Shown here in pieces: positions 35,007 through 44,338 of a DNA stretch of 64,000 nt (its first letter is position 1; each line of letters starts with the position of its first letter). The stretch is from positions 2,687,353 to 2,751,352 of the forward strand of contig NZ_CP047080.1 of the NCBI RefSeq assembly GCF_030408595.1, written 5' to 3'. Below the pieces are notes generated by a model. It worked only from the letters and a program-made list of their open reading frames with translations. It did no database searches and had not been told where the DNA came from. A program made the position numbers and the translations under genes. This stretch comes from Corynebacterium canis (GTDB lineage: Bacteria; Actinomycetota; Actinomycetes; Mycobacteriales; Mycobacteriaceae).

Positions 35007-35147
35007 TTACAGGGAGCCGAACAGCAGAGCTGCGGACAGACCGTTGAGCTCACCGTAGGCCGGAACGAGGTGCTTGAAGAAGCCGTTCACGTGCTCAACG
35101 AGGTCAGAGAAGTCGCCCAGAGCGGTGCCAATTGCCTTGATATCCAT
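35007..35147 (-). CDS. porH: PorH-like outer-membrane porin peptide
   Basis: A 46-codon frame beginning MDIKAIGTALGDFSDLVEHV. An AGGAG site lies 6 bases before the ATG, and a well-formed promoter lies 80 bases upstream. It has no signal peptide and is amphipathic, in the position of porH upstream of porA in C. glutamicum (57 residues there). PorH and PorA together form the channel, and both are known to carry mycolic acids on serine; this peptide has Ser residues at 15, 38 and 45. Identity is by position and type, not by clear sequence match. Confidence 0.72.
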   Translation of the reverse strand: MDIKAIGTALGDFSDLVEHVNGFFKHLVPAYGELNGLSAALLFGSL

Positions 35148-35226
35148 AGTTATCTCCTAGAGAGGGACCAGCAATATGGATGCTGGTAAGTTTCCAGTTG
35201 CTGACGCCCTCAGGACGTCTGCCAAT

Positions 35227-35256
35227 AATCTAAACGCCCCTCGCTACTCACGTCAA
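35227..35256 (-). promoter_or_regulatory. Promoter of the porH-porA transcript
   Basis: On the minus strand, TTGACG (35251..35256), an 18-base spacer and TAGATT (35227..35232), giving a leader of about 70 bases before the porH-like ATG. This is the best sigma-A-type promoter in the region. Confidence 0.65.
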
Positions 35257-35707
35257 CCTGTACGACACTGAATCGCACCACCCAAAAACCGTGAGCGGCA
35301 TCACTTCCCCACCAAAACCTTTACCCCACCTAGCTTACCTGAGCTGCACGTTTTTGCCGCTAGGCCCCCTTAAATTAAATCTAGGCAAGATTTCCATCAA
35401 GGAAAGGTAACACCGCCAACTATGGTCACGATATAGCGCCAGCTGCGAGAACAAAGAACGAAATCGCTGAAAAATCCCAAAGAAATTCCCCCTAATTTAC
35501 CCCTTTTCGGGGGAAAAGCGCGCGAGCTGCAATCCGTTTAGGCCCGATCTCCGCCTAGCAAACCTGCACGTGTGACGCAGCCTCCCAGCCCGCCTGCCTA
35601 TCTATAGCCTATTTTTCTCCTATACCACCGCTATTTCGTAGTTATTCCTTTTAATATTGCTGTACACTTTCAGATCCTCCAAACTGGCAGCTAGCGCGCA
35701 CGCAAAC
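35257..35707. other. Gene-free stretch between groEL and the porin genes
   Basis: About 450 bases, A/T-rich near 35600-35670 and C-rich near 35280-35340. It probably holds regulatory sites of the highly expressed porin genes. No gene seen. Confidence 0.5.
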
Positions 35708-35760
35708 AAGCCCCTTAGGGGTGCCTTACACAGCGTGTTTGCGGCACCCTAAGGGGCTTA
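35708..35760 (-). terminator. Strong terminator after groEL
   Basis: AAGCCCCTTAGGGTGCC pairs with GGCACCCCTAAGGGGCTT around a 17-base loop, followed by GTTTGCG. The stem is long enough to work on either strand; it lies 25 bases after the groEL stop. Confidence 0.85.
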
Positions 35761-35784
35761 TAAGGTAGGAGGGGCTAACCAGGC

Positions 35785-37443
<1,659 letters not shown>

Positions 37444-37540
37444 TTATATAGGACGACACTCACGTCTGTTGAAGCGGGCGCCCGCGACGGCAGGGGTGGC
37501 GTGTGAGTGAAGTACCACCCTCACCCGCTCCAGCGTTTGA

Positions 37541-37567
37541 TTGGCACTCGGATATAGCGAGTGCTAA
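37541..37567 (-). promoter_or_regulatory. CIRCE operator (HrcA binding site)
   Basis: TTGGCACTC, nine bases, GAGTGCTAA: one mismatch from the consensus inverted repeat (TTAGCACTC-N9-GAGTGCTAA). It is about 120 bases upstream of groEL, so heat-shock repression by HrcA is expected. Confidence 0.92.
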
Positions 37568-37602
37568 ATCCGTTTTTAGCAGTCACCGAGTTCGTGTGCA
37601 AG

Positions 37603-37893
37603 CTATTGCCGGCTGTTGAGGTATTCATTAAGCGCCGGATCGTCGAATAAGCGCAGCGCCTCGCCGCTTCCCCAGAACCAAATCATCAGCCCCAGCACCA
37701 CAAGAATTACCAGTACAGCGGTGGAAATTGAGAGCACGAGGACCCCGGCGCGATTAAGCTGCTTCTGCCCCTGCTGCACGTTGGCCTGTTCCAGCCGCTC
37801 CACGTCCGTGTTCGCCATCGCGGGCACCGGCTGCTGCCACGCCTGCTGCGGTTGTTGGAACGGGCTCTGCCCACCGAACGGTTGTTCTGTCAT
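37603..37893 (-). CDS. Small membrane protein, last gene of the GTPase/tubulin-like operon
   Basis: A 96-residue protein. A Gln/Pro-rich N terminus (GGQSPFQQPQQAWQQPVPAM) is followed by one membrane helix (VLVLSISTAVLVILVVLGLMIWFW, about 49-72; first 20 shown: VLVLSISTAVLVILVVLGLM) and a short acidic end (LFDDPALNEYLNSRQ). No family recognised. It follows the GTPase gene by 73 bases on the same strand, with the groEL CIRCE element just beyond it. Its Pro/Gln-rich-plus-helix form echoes the first gene of the cluster (53317..53883), so the pair may tether the system to the membrane. Inference only. Confidence 0.6.
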   Translation of the reverse strand: MTEQPFGGQSPFQQPQQAWQQPVPAMANTDVERLEQANVQQGQKQLNRAGVLVLSISTAVLVILVVLGLMIWFWGSGEALRLFDDPALNEYLNSRQ

Positions 37894-37966
37894 TGCGCGG
37901 TCTCCTGTTCTGCGTATCGACGCCCCGACTCCCCAGCCTCGGCCGTCACCTCACGGTAGCGCCGCA

Positions 37967-39043
37967 TCAGCGTTTTCCATTCAATAGGTCGTATCTGCCG
38001 AACAATTCCCGCAGCGGGTCGAGGCAGCGAAATGGTGCGATGCCGCTGCGGCTGACCTGGTCACCATCGGGCGGCGCGCCGAGCGAAGAGACCGCGAAGC
38101 ATTGGAAGGGGTAGGGCTGTTGCCCAAACATGGGTTGCTGGAGTTGGTTGATAAGCTCGGTTGCCCCGAGGCATTCCAACAGGCTGAGCACCTCGTAGTG
38201 CAGCAGCATATTATTGGCGTAGTTGAATTGCTTGCCCAATTCCGAGTTTTCGCGGCAGAATCCGGCACCGTAATTGCTCATCACGCGCTGCCAGTTCACG
38301 CTGCTGGAATAGTAATTGTCCCCTTGGTTTACATCGGCGAGGCATTGCATGGTGTCGAACTTGGACAACGTCAGCGCGATGGGCGGACGGTAATCCGTGC
38401 CGAGGACGCGCAACACGTTTTGGAGGACGATGGTGGGGTCGTCGTCGCCGACCTCGTGGCGGGCCACGGCACCCGCAAGCAATTGTTGGATGCGGTGCAC
38501 CGCCATCGGGTCGAACAGGAACAGGATGCGATCCGCGTGGCAAAAGAAGGAAAGGCCGTCTTTGCGCGCTTCAAAGCCTTCCTCTTTCAGGTCCTCGCCC
38601 GCAACATCGCGAAAGACCACAAAGACCTTTTGCAGCCCTTCGTCCCGCTCGTGGGCACCGATATCAAAGATCAGCGGGCGGCGCTGCGGCGCGTCCACCG
38701 ATGATGCCGAGGGCGTCGGGCGCAGAAACCCCATTTGTTCGAAAAGCGGGCGTTCGTATTCCTTTTCAAAGGTGGTGCGGGTGTATTCGTCCGCGGCCCG
38801 AAAGACACCGGCATTGGCAATAACCAATTGCCGCAGCAGCTTGACCACCACCGCGATATAGAGGCTCTTGCCGGAGGCGCGGGCGCCGGCCATGGCGATG
38901 GTAATGGTGCCGGAACCTTGCCAGCCCTCGGGCAGCGGGTATTCGTTCGGATCATCCACAAAGGGCGATTCCGTCGCTTGCGCGTCCATGGTTTGAAAGG
39001 TGTAGGGGCATTTGGTGGGCAAGAGCGCCGAGGTCATTTCCAT
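37967..39043 (-). CDS. TRAFAC-type P-loop GTPase (double-GTPase-like)
   Basis: A 358-residue protein with Walker A GARASGKS (53-60), DVAGED as the G3 motif (146-151) and TLSKFD as a G4-like motif (225-230, SKFD instead of NKxD). The long insert before G3 is typical of the DO-GTPase2 class that occurs beside GTPase-associated protein 1. A GGAGG ribosome site lies right before the ATG, and the gene directly abuts the vWA gene. It probably switches or moves the system on GTP; the ligand is inferred from motifs. Cytosolic. Confidence 0.72.
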   Translation of the reverse strand: MEMTSALLPTKCPYTFQTMDAQATESPFVDDPNEYPLPEGWQGSGTITIAMAGARASGKSLYIAVVVKLLRQLVIANAGVFRAADEYTRTTFEKEYERPLFEQMGFLRPTPSASSVDAPQRRPLIFDIGAHERDEGLQKVFVVFRDVAGEDLKEEGFEARKDGLSFFCHADRILFLFDPMAVHRIQQLLAGAVARHEVGDDDPTIVLQNVLRVLGTDYRPPIALTLSKFDTMQCLADVNQGDNYYSSSVNWQRVMSNYGAGFCRENSELGKQFNYANNMLLHYEVLSLLECLGATELINQLQQPMFGQQPYPFQCFAVSSLGAPPDGDQVSRSGIAPFRCLDPLRELFGRYDLLNGKR

Positions 39044-39979
39044 CTATTGTCCTCCGGTCAGCGTGTTCAACATGATCTCCGTGTCGCGGGCGAGCGCATT
39101 GCTGCGCGATTCCCTGACCGCCTGCACAAAATCCGGGGTGAACACAGTGTAGGTGCAGCCCGTAACCAATGGCTGGCGGGAAGTGAGCACATGCACATGC
39201 GGGCGCCCCTGGATCGCGGCGGGAATATCGTCCGATATCACCACCAAGGCTTCATCCGGCGGGATACTACTGAGGTCTAGGTTCCAACCGGCCTCGTGGA
39301 ATTGCAGCTGGCGGCGAGCAATTTCCTCGACCTCCGTGCTGGCGAGCACCATCGGCCTCGAATCCGCGCCGCTCGTGCACAGCCGGATGGTGCGGCCCGC
39401 GGCCGCCACCGCCAACACCCCGCTGGCGAATTGGCACATGGCTTGAAACTGATCCTGATGCAATGAACGACCCATCGATGCGCTCACGTCGACGATAATG
39501 GTGGCGTCGCGTTTGCGCATTTCAGGCGCTGTATCGGCGGCCAATGTGGACCTTGCAACCGAGCGGATCTCGCTGGCGGCGGGGTCCAGACCCACATCCT
39601 CCACAAGGTCCGCAACATCGATGGCCAAGCCCGCCGGCGTCATGCTGAGCGTCCCGAGGGTAAAGGAGGCCAGATTGGAGACGTCGAAGGCGGGGAAATC
39701 CAATTGGACATCGCTATCGTGATCCGCGCCCACCAGCGTAAGGGAGACAAATGCGATCGTCTGCGAGGGGAACGCCTGTGCCATTGGTAGCAACGTTACC
39801 TCGGTGGAGTCGGTAAGCCCTTGCACGGCGATGTGGTCTCCGCGGCGTCGAGAATCGACGTTGGGCACGGAAAACTCAAAGCCGACGTCGTTATTGGTGC
39901 TTACCGAAAACTCCGCGTAGAGTTCGTGCACGCCGGAGGCGAGAAAGCGTTGCCCGGGGGTGAGTTTTTTGATGATCAC
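39044..39979 (-). CDS. Cytosolic von Willebrand A protein
   Basis: A 311-residue protein. An N-terminal beta-rich domain of about 140 residues (starting MIIKKLTPGQRFLASGVHEL, perhaps TerD-like) is followed by a vWA domain. The latter has the metal-site DVSASMG (164-170) and a C-terminal strand-helix pattern (ALVVISDDIPAAIQG). The GTG at 39979 is chosen over upstream frames: AAAGGAG lies 6 bases before it, and it overlaps the GAP1 stop by 4 bases (GTGA). The vWA metal site probably mediates protein contacts within the complex. No signal peptide. Confidence 0.7.
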   Translation of the reverse strand: MIIKKLTPGQRFLASGVHELYAEFSVSTNNDVGFEFSVPNVDSRRRGDHIAVQGLTDSTEVTLLPMAQAFPSQTIAFVSLTLVGADHDSDVQLDFPAFDVSNLASFTLGTLSMTPAGLAIDVADLVEDVGLDPAASEIRSVARSTLAADTAPEMRKRDATIIVDVSASMGRSLHQDQFQAMCQFASGVLAVAAAGRTIRLCTSGADSRPMVLASTEVEEIARRQLQFHEAGWNLDLSSIPPDEALVVISDDIPAAIQGRPHVHVLTSRQPLVTGCTYTVFTPDFVQAVRESRSNALARDTEIMLNTLTGGQ

Positions 39980-42108
39980 GTCGGTTCTCCTTTGCGCGTG
40001 ACAATAAGGGTGGCCAGCTCGTTTAGGAGCGCGCGAAGCTGTGGGACGTCCGCAAGCATGGGCGAATAATAGTCCGGTAGTTCCGCGAGCTTTAACAGCG
40101 CCGCGGCCACGCTCTCCGGCTCGGTACACACGGTGTGAAAATCCGGCCACAGCGTTTCCGACACAAACTCCGATGCGGACGCGACGTTCCACTGGCCGGG
40201 CTCCCAGGAAACCCCTGTGGCAAGGGCGTGGATAATCAGGTTGCGGATTGCGGATTCCTCCGCGGCATCGTAACTAAACAGCTTCCCCAGCTGCGAAAAC
40301 GGCACCAGGATCACCGCCAGCCGCAAAAGCGCACGCTGCGCCTCCCGCGAATGCTCCAAGGTCGCGGGCACGTGCTGAAGCAGGCGCTGCACGCGCGGGG
40401 TCTGCAGGGCGAGGACGATATGGCGCAGCGGCTCGGCAATCGAAATCACGCGCAATAATTCGAACCCTTGTTGGTGTTCGTCGAACCAGGCTTGGTAGCC
40501 GGTTTCCTGCAAGCCCTCGCCGACGTCCCGCCAGAGTTCGGTAAGCTCATCGCCGCCGAGCGGGATGGAGTAATGGTGTGCGCGCTGCAGCTTGGTCATC
40601 TCCTGAAACAGGATTGCCCATTCCTGCAGGGAGGCGGCGCTTGGCCCGCTGTAATGAATGCGGGAGGCGATGTCCGTGAGGCGCAATTGCGGCTCCGGCG
40701 CGTTCGAAAAACCGAGCTGTTTGGAATTCACCGGGTGAATGGTGGCTCCCGGCGCGCCCAACCACTGCCGCGCGCGCGTGCCGGACAATGCGAAACGGCA
40801 CCGCCACGCCGCGCCAAAAACGGGCGCGCAAACGAATGGCTCCAAATCCACGGGGGTGCGCAGCCATGCGAATAATTGATCTACTTCCGCGATGCGCGGG
40901 GCCCAGCTGGTGGTCACCTCCGCCTCTGAAACGATGCCCGCGCGCACCCCGTATTCCAACCACAGGGCATAGAGTTGCCCGATCGTGCGTTCGTCTAGGG
41001 AAAGCTGCGGAAGCAGCGCGAGCATATCCGCGAGGCGTTCGCGGTCGCCGGGACGCGCAACGGCATCCGCCGGGAATTCGCGCAGCAAACACATGGGATC
41101 ATCGAACACACTGACGGGCCGATAGTCGGTCATGGTGCCCGCCAGCGCCACGATCTCCGGCGCGAATCTGCCCGGGGATTCCAAGACCGTGGCGGCGAGC
41201 CCCGCACCGAGCGTGCCGGAATGGACGTCGCTACGCCGCAGCTCGAACATGGTTTCGGCGATATCGCGGCCGACGCCGTATACCGCGGCGGTCAGGCGAT
41301 TCCACGCGCTCACCGGGGCGACACCGGTGGCGGAATCGCTCACATCTACGATCGGACAGTTAACGCGCAACCGGCCTCGATCGGCGACGGGCACACAGCT
41401 CACGCAATTCGGCCTGGCTATCAGGCTTTCGGCGCGGTCGAATGTGGAAAATCCGATGCGTCGCGCCTCCGACGGCGACATGGTAAGCGAAAGCGCGTAC
41501 AGCCAGAACGCGGCCTCCTGGGTGTTTTGCGTCAGCAGCACCACCGGCCCCCCGCTGGCCACGGCGTTTTGCAGGGCGTAGAGCGCGCCGGTGCGGTCGC
41601 CAAGCATGGTATCCACCATCATCCACGCGAGCTCTGGGTCCAGCGGGCCAGGACCAAATTCGCCTTCGTGTTCGAGCGTCACGGCGTTGACGGCGTGGAA
41701 GCGAAACGGGGTCCGCCACTCGGGCGCGCCGTACCACTCGATGGGGTAGGCACAGGCGCGCGGCGCACCGGGGTCGCGATCGAACACAGCATGGGTAAAC
41801 ACATTGCCGGGGCGTCCGGTCGCGTCCTTGCCCGCGGCCACGGAATACAGGTAAGCGTCCGTCGTGCCGAGGGCCTGTGGCCAATACTCCAGGCGACGCG
41901 GCAGCTGGTCAATGGCGTCTTGGCCAATAAAATCGTCGAAACTCTCCACCGGAATCAAACGGGTGGGCGCATGCTTACGCAGCCAGGTTTGCTCCGCTTC
42001 GGTGGTGCCGCGGGTGGGTCCGATGCGCCAACCGCCGCCGCTGGCACGGGAATTGCCAAACGATGCGTACGTTGCCTGCGCCCACCGTTGCTGCCCCTGC
42101 TCGGACAC
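39976..42108 (-). CDS. GTPase-associated protein 1 homologue
   Basis: A 710-residue protein. The N-terminal RWAQATYASFGNSRASGGGW and SVAAGKDATGRPGNVFTHAV are the signature of GAP1 N-terminal domains. The middle and C-terminal helical parts (about 200-700) fit the rest of GAP1, predicted in the literature to partner a dedicated GTPase. The GTG at 42108 is chosen because GGAGGT stands 6 bases before it; an upstream ATG is in frame. It lies 4 bases after the 741-residue gene and overlaps the vWA gene. Probably the effector or regulator arm of the GTPase; the biochemical role is unproven. Confidence 0.75.
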   Translation of the reverse strand: MSEQGQQRWAQATYASFGNSRASGGGWRIGPTRGTTEAEQTWLRKHAPTRLIPVESFDDFIGQDAIDQLPRRLEYWPQALGTTDAYLYSVAAGKDATGRPGNVFTHAVFDRDPGAPRACAYPIEWYGAPEWRTPFRFHAVNAVTLEHEGEFGPGPLDPELAWMMVDTMLGDRTGALYALQNAVASGGPVVLLTQNTQEAAFWLYALSLTMSPSEARRIGFSTFDRAESLIARPNCVSCVPVADRGRLRVNCPIVDVSDSATGVAPVSAWNRLTAAVYGVGRDIAETMFELRRSDVHSGTLGAGLAATVLESPGRFAPEIVALAGTMTDYRPVSVFDDPMCLLREFPADAVARPGDRERLADMLALLPQLSLDERTIGQLYALWLEYGVRAGIVSEAEVTTSWAPRIAEVDQLFAWLRTPVDLEPFVCAPVFGAAWRCRFALSGTRARQWLGAPGATIHPVNSKQLGFSNAPEPQLRLTDIASRIHYSGPSAASLQEWAILFQEMTKLQRAHHYSIPLGGDELTELWRDVGEGLQETGYQAWFDEHQQGFELLRVISIAEPLRHIVLALQTPRVQRLLQHVPATLEHSREAQRALLRLAVILVPFSQLGKLFSYDAAEESAIRNLIIHALATGVSWEPGQWNVASASEFVSETLWPDFHTVCTEPESVAAALLKLAELPDYYSPMLADVPQLRALLNELATLIVTRKGEPT

Positions 42109-42112
42109 CGCA

Positions 42113-44338
42113 CTACCTCCCGCCATCGGCTGATTGCGGCTGCATATTGCGCACCAGGTTGCTCACCATAAGGGAGGTCACCGCCGGGTCCTCCAAGCTG
42201 ATCGCCATATCGTCGGTATCGAATTGTTGGTTGCTAAACAGCCGGAGGAAACCACCGCCGCGGGAGCGCAAAAACTCGCCGTCGATCTCCCAATATTCGG
42301 GGGTTTGATCGGGCAATAGCTGCGAGGCGTGCACTCCCTGCAGGAAATCCCGATCCACCCCCTGCTCGGAGTATTTTCGGGTGCGCACCTCAATGCCATC
42401 GCCGACCTCGAGCGGCAGGCGTTCAGGCCGCCACCGCAGGGTAAAGGAACGGGCTTGCTGCTCGGGGCGTTCCGAATACAACACGATAAAAGGCTTCCCG
42501 TTACTAAAGTCGATGCGATAGGCGAAGCGTTTTACCCCTCGGTAATGGAGTTTGCTTTCCTCGCCCCACACGATCTCCCCGCAATGATGCACGGAAGGCA
42601 CGAGGTAAATATCGCCGGGGACCCGCAGCTGGAGCCGCATCCCGCCCTCCGCCTGGTACGTGGCCTGATCGATCGCGCTGAGCTGTTCCCGGTGCGGGGC
42701 CTGGCCGAGGAAGGCGGTGACCTCGTGGGCATTGCGCGGCCAGCCGAAGGTAACCAGCTGGTTGATCACGCGCTCCCGGATCATTTCATTAGTTACCTTG
42801 CCCACGCGCACCTGCGAATATGACTGCCCCACCATGCATTTTTCGCCGACCACCGATACCGGGGTGAGGTAGATGGTAAACCAGTCGACGGGCCATACCA
42901 CGCTGCAGTGATCTTCGCCGCGCTCAAGGTCGTTGGCCCAGTCACGCTGCGATAACCCATACTCCTCGAGCGTTTCGACGTCCAACACCTTACCGCTCAG
43001 CCCATCCTCCGGCGCCTGCTGCGTACGGTAGAGTCGTACCTCGCCGGAACTGGTACTTTCCCAGGACACATCGAAGTGCACATCATTACCGATGTCCCGG
43101 CGCGTGACGGTAATCCCCACATCGGTAACCTCGGCGGGTACCTCGATGGTTTGCTCGGCAGAGGGCTGCGAAGAAACGATCGCATCCCGGAATTTCACTT
43201 GGCGTTGCACAAGGAACTTGTAGGTCAACCCTCGCTGTTTCGGCGTGATACGGAAACCCTGCAGGTTTGGCTTGCCGGTTTCAATCTCGTTTTTCGGTTT
43301 AAGCAGCACCCGATCGCGTTCGGTCGCCTGGTACACGGCGACCCGGTGGGTTCCTTGCTTCGGCGACCACAGGCCACGGATCTCCCCACCCACAACGGAT
43401 AATTCGAGGTCCTCCACCGGCATAATCACGGCGTCCTCCCCCACCAATACCGGCTCGGACTTGAGTGCGGTCAGCTCGCTGGTGCCGGTGTGCATCCAGA
43501 TTTGGTACATGCGCAACGCCGTGCCCAGCGGGTCTCGATCCACCCATTTGGTGGCCACGGTCACGCACCGTTGCTCGCCATCATTGGGGTTGCGTTCGAA
43601 TTCCTCCTCCTCGCTGATCACACGGAACAGGCGCACCTCGCCGGGCTCCGGCGCAGGAACCGACCACTCCAACCACACCACGTTGTCCTTGTGATGCGCC
43701 TTGACCACGCCGATCGGCTCGGGATCCGTAAACAATCCCAGGCGGGCGAAATCTGTAAACAGATAATCGCGCAGATCGCTCGCCGCCGGGACCGGCTCCG
43801 GTTGCGGTGCCGGCTCGGGCTGCGGTTCGGGCGGAGTCTCGGGCTGCGGTTCGGGCGCGGGCTCAGGTTCCGTGTTCGGCTCAGGCTTTGGCTCAAGCTT
43901 TGGCTTCGGCTCGGACTTTGGCTCAGGCTGCGGCTTGGGCGGAGACTCGGGCTCGGGCCGGGATTTCGCCTCGGGTTTTGGTTTTGGCGTGGGCTTTGGC
44001 GGCAGGGGCTGGGTAAATTCGGCGGCGGCGGGTGGCTCGGATTGGCGGGTTGGCGCGGGCCAGGTGCCGTTTTCCAATACCGGGGTAAACATAAAAGACT
44101 CCGGTAATTTATCAAATCCCTGTGCGTTATCGGTGTCGACCAAGGCCCGGATCATAGTCAGGGGTTTGCTCCACACATTGACCAGCGGGTCGGCGTTATC
44201 GCGGCGCAGCAGCGAGGTGTTCAGCGCCACCTGCTTGAGCTGTTCGATGGTTGGCAATTGGCTGTCATCGAAGAGGCGTGCCGCTTGCTCTCGCCACCGC
44301 ATATAAAGGTCGAACACGACCTCGGCGCGCGTAACCAT
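42113..44338 (-). CDS. Proline/lysine-rich linker protein with fibronectin-like strands
   Basis: A 741-residue protein. About 100 residues at the start form a helical head. Residues about 100-190 are a low-complexity Pro-Lys-Glu linker (repeats such as PEPKPKPEPKPE). The rest is beta-rich with FN3-like strands ([20 protein letters not shown]) and a [11 protein letters not shown] segment. No signal peptide. No named family. It follows the 917-residue gene with a TAAATG junction, so the two should be made in fixed ratio. The linker suggests a flexible arm joining two parts of a complex. Confidence 0.62.
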   Translation of the reverse strand: MVTRAEVVFDLYMRWREQAARLFDDSQLPTIEQLKQVALNTSLLRRDNADPLVNVWSKPLTMIRALVDTDNAQGFDKLPESFMFTPVLENGTWPAPTRQSEPPAAAEFTQPLPPKPTPKPKPEAKSRPEPESPPKPQPEPKSEPKPKLEPKPEPNTEPEPAPEPQPETPPEPQPEPAPQPEPVPAASDLRDYLFTDFARLGLFTDPEPIGVVKAHHKDNVVWLEWSVPAPEPGEVRLFRVISEEEEFERNPNDGEQRCVTVATKWVDRDPLGTALRMYQIWMHTGTSELTALKSEPVLVGEDAVIMPVEDLELSVVGGEIRGLWSPKQGTHRVAVYQATERDRVLLKPKNEIETGKPNLQGFRITPKQRGLTYKFLVQRQVKFRDAIVSSQPSAEQTIEVPAEVTDVGITVTRRDIGNDVHFDVSWESTSSGEVRLYRTQQAPEDGLSGKVLDVETLEEYGLSQRDWANDLERGEDHCSVVWPVDWFTIYLTPVSVVGEKCMVGQSYSQVRVGKVTNEMIRERVINQLVTFGWPRNAHEVTAFLGQAPHREQLSAIDQATYQAEGGMRLQLRVPGDIYLVPSVHHCGEIVWGEESKLHYRGVKRFAYRIDFSNGKPFIVLYSERPEQQARSFTLRWRPERLPLEVGDGIEVRTRKYSEQGVDRDFLQGVHASQLLPDQTPEYWEIDGEFLRSRGGGFLRLFSNQQFDTDDMAISLEDPAVTSLMVSNLVRNMQPQSADGGR

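Noticed and set aside
40193..42126. ATG start at 42126 for the GAP1 homologue, and a start at 40192 for the vWA gene
   Set aside because: The GTG codons at 42108 and 39979 have good ribosome sites and compact junctions; the longer versions would overlap the preceding genes with low-complexity extensions.
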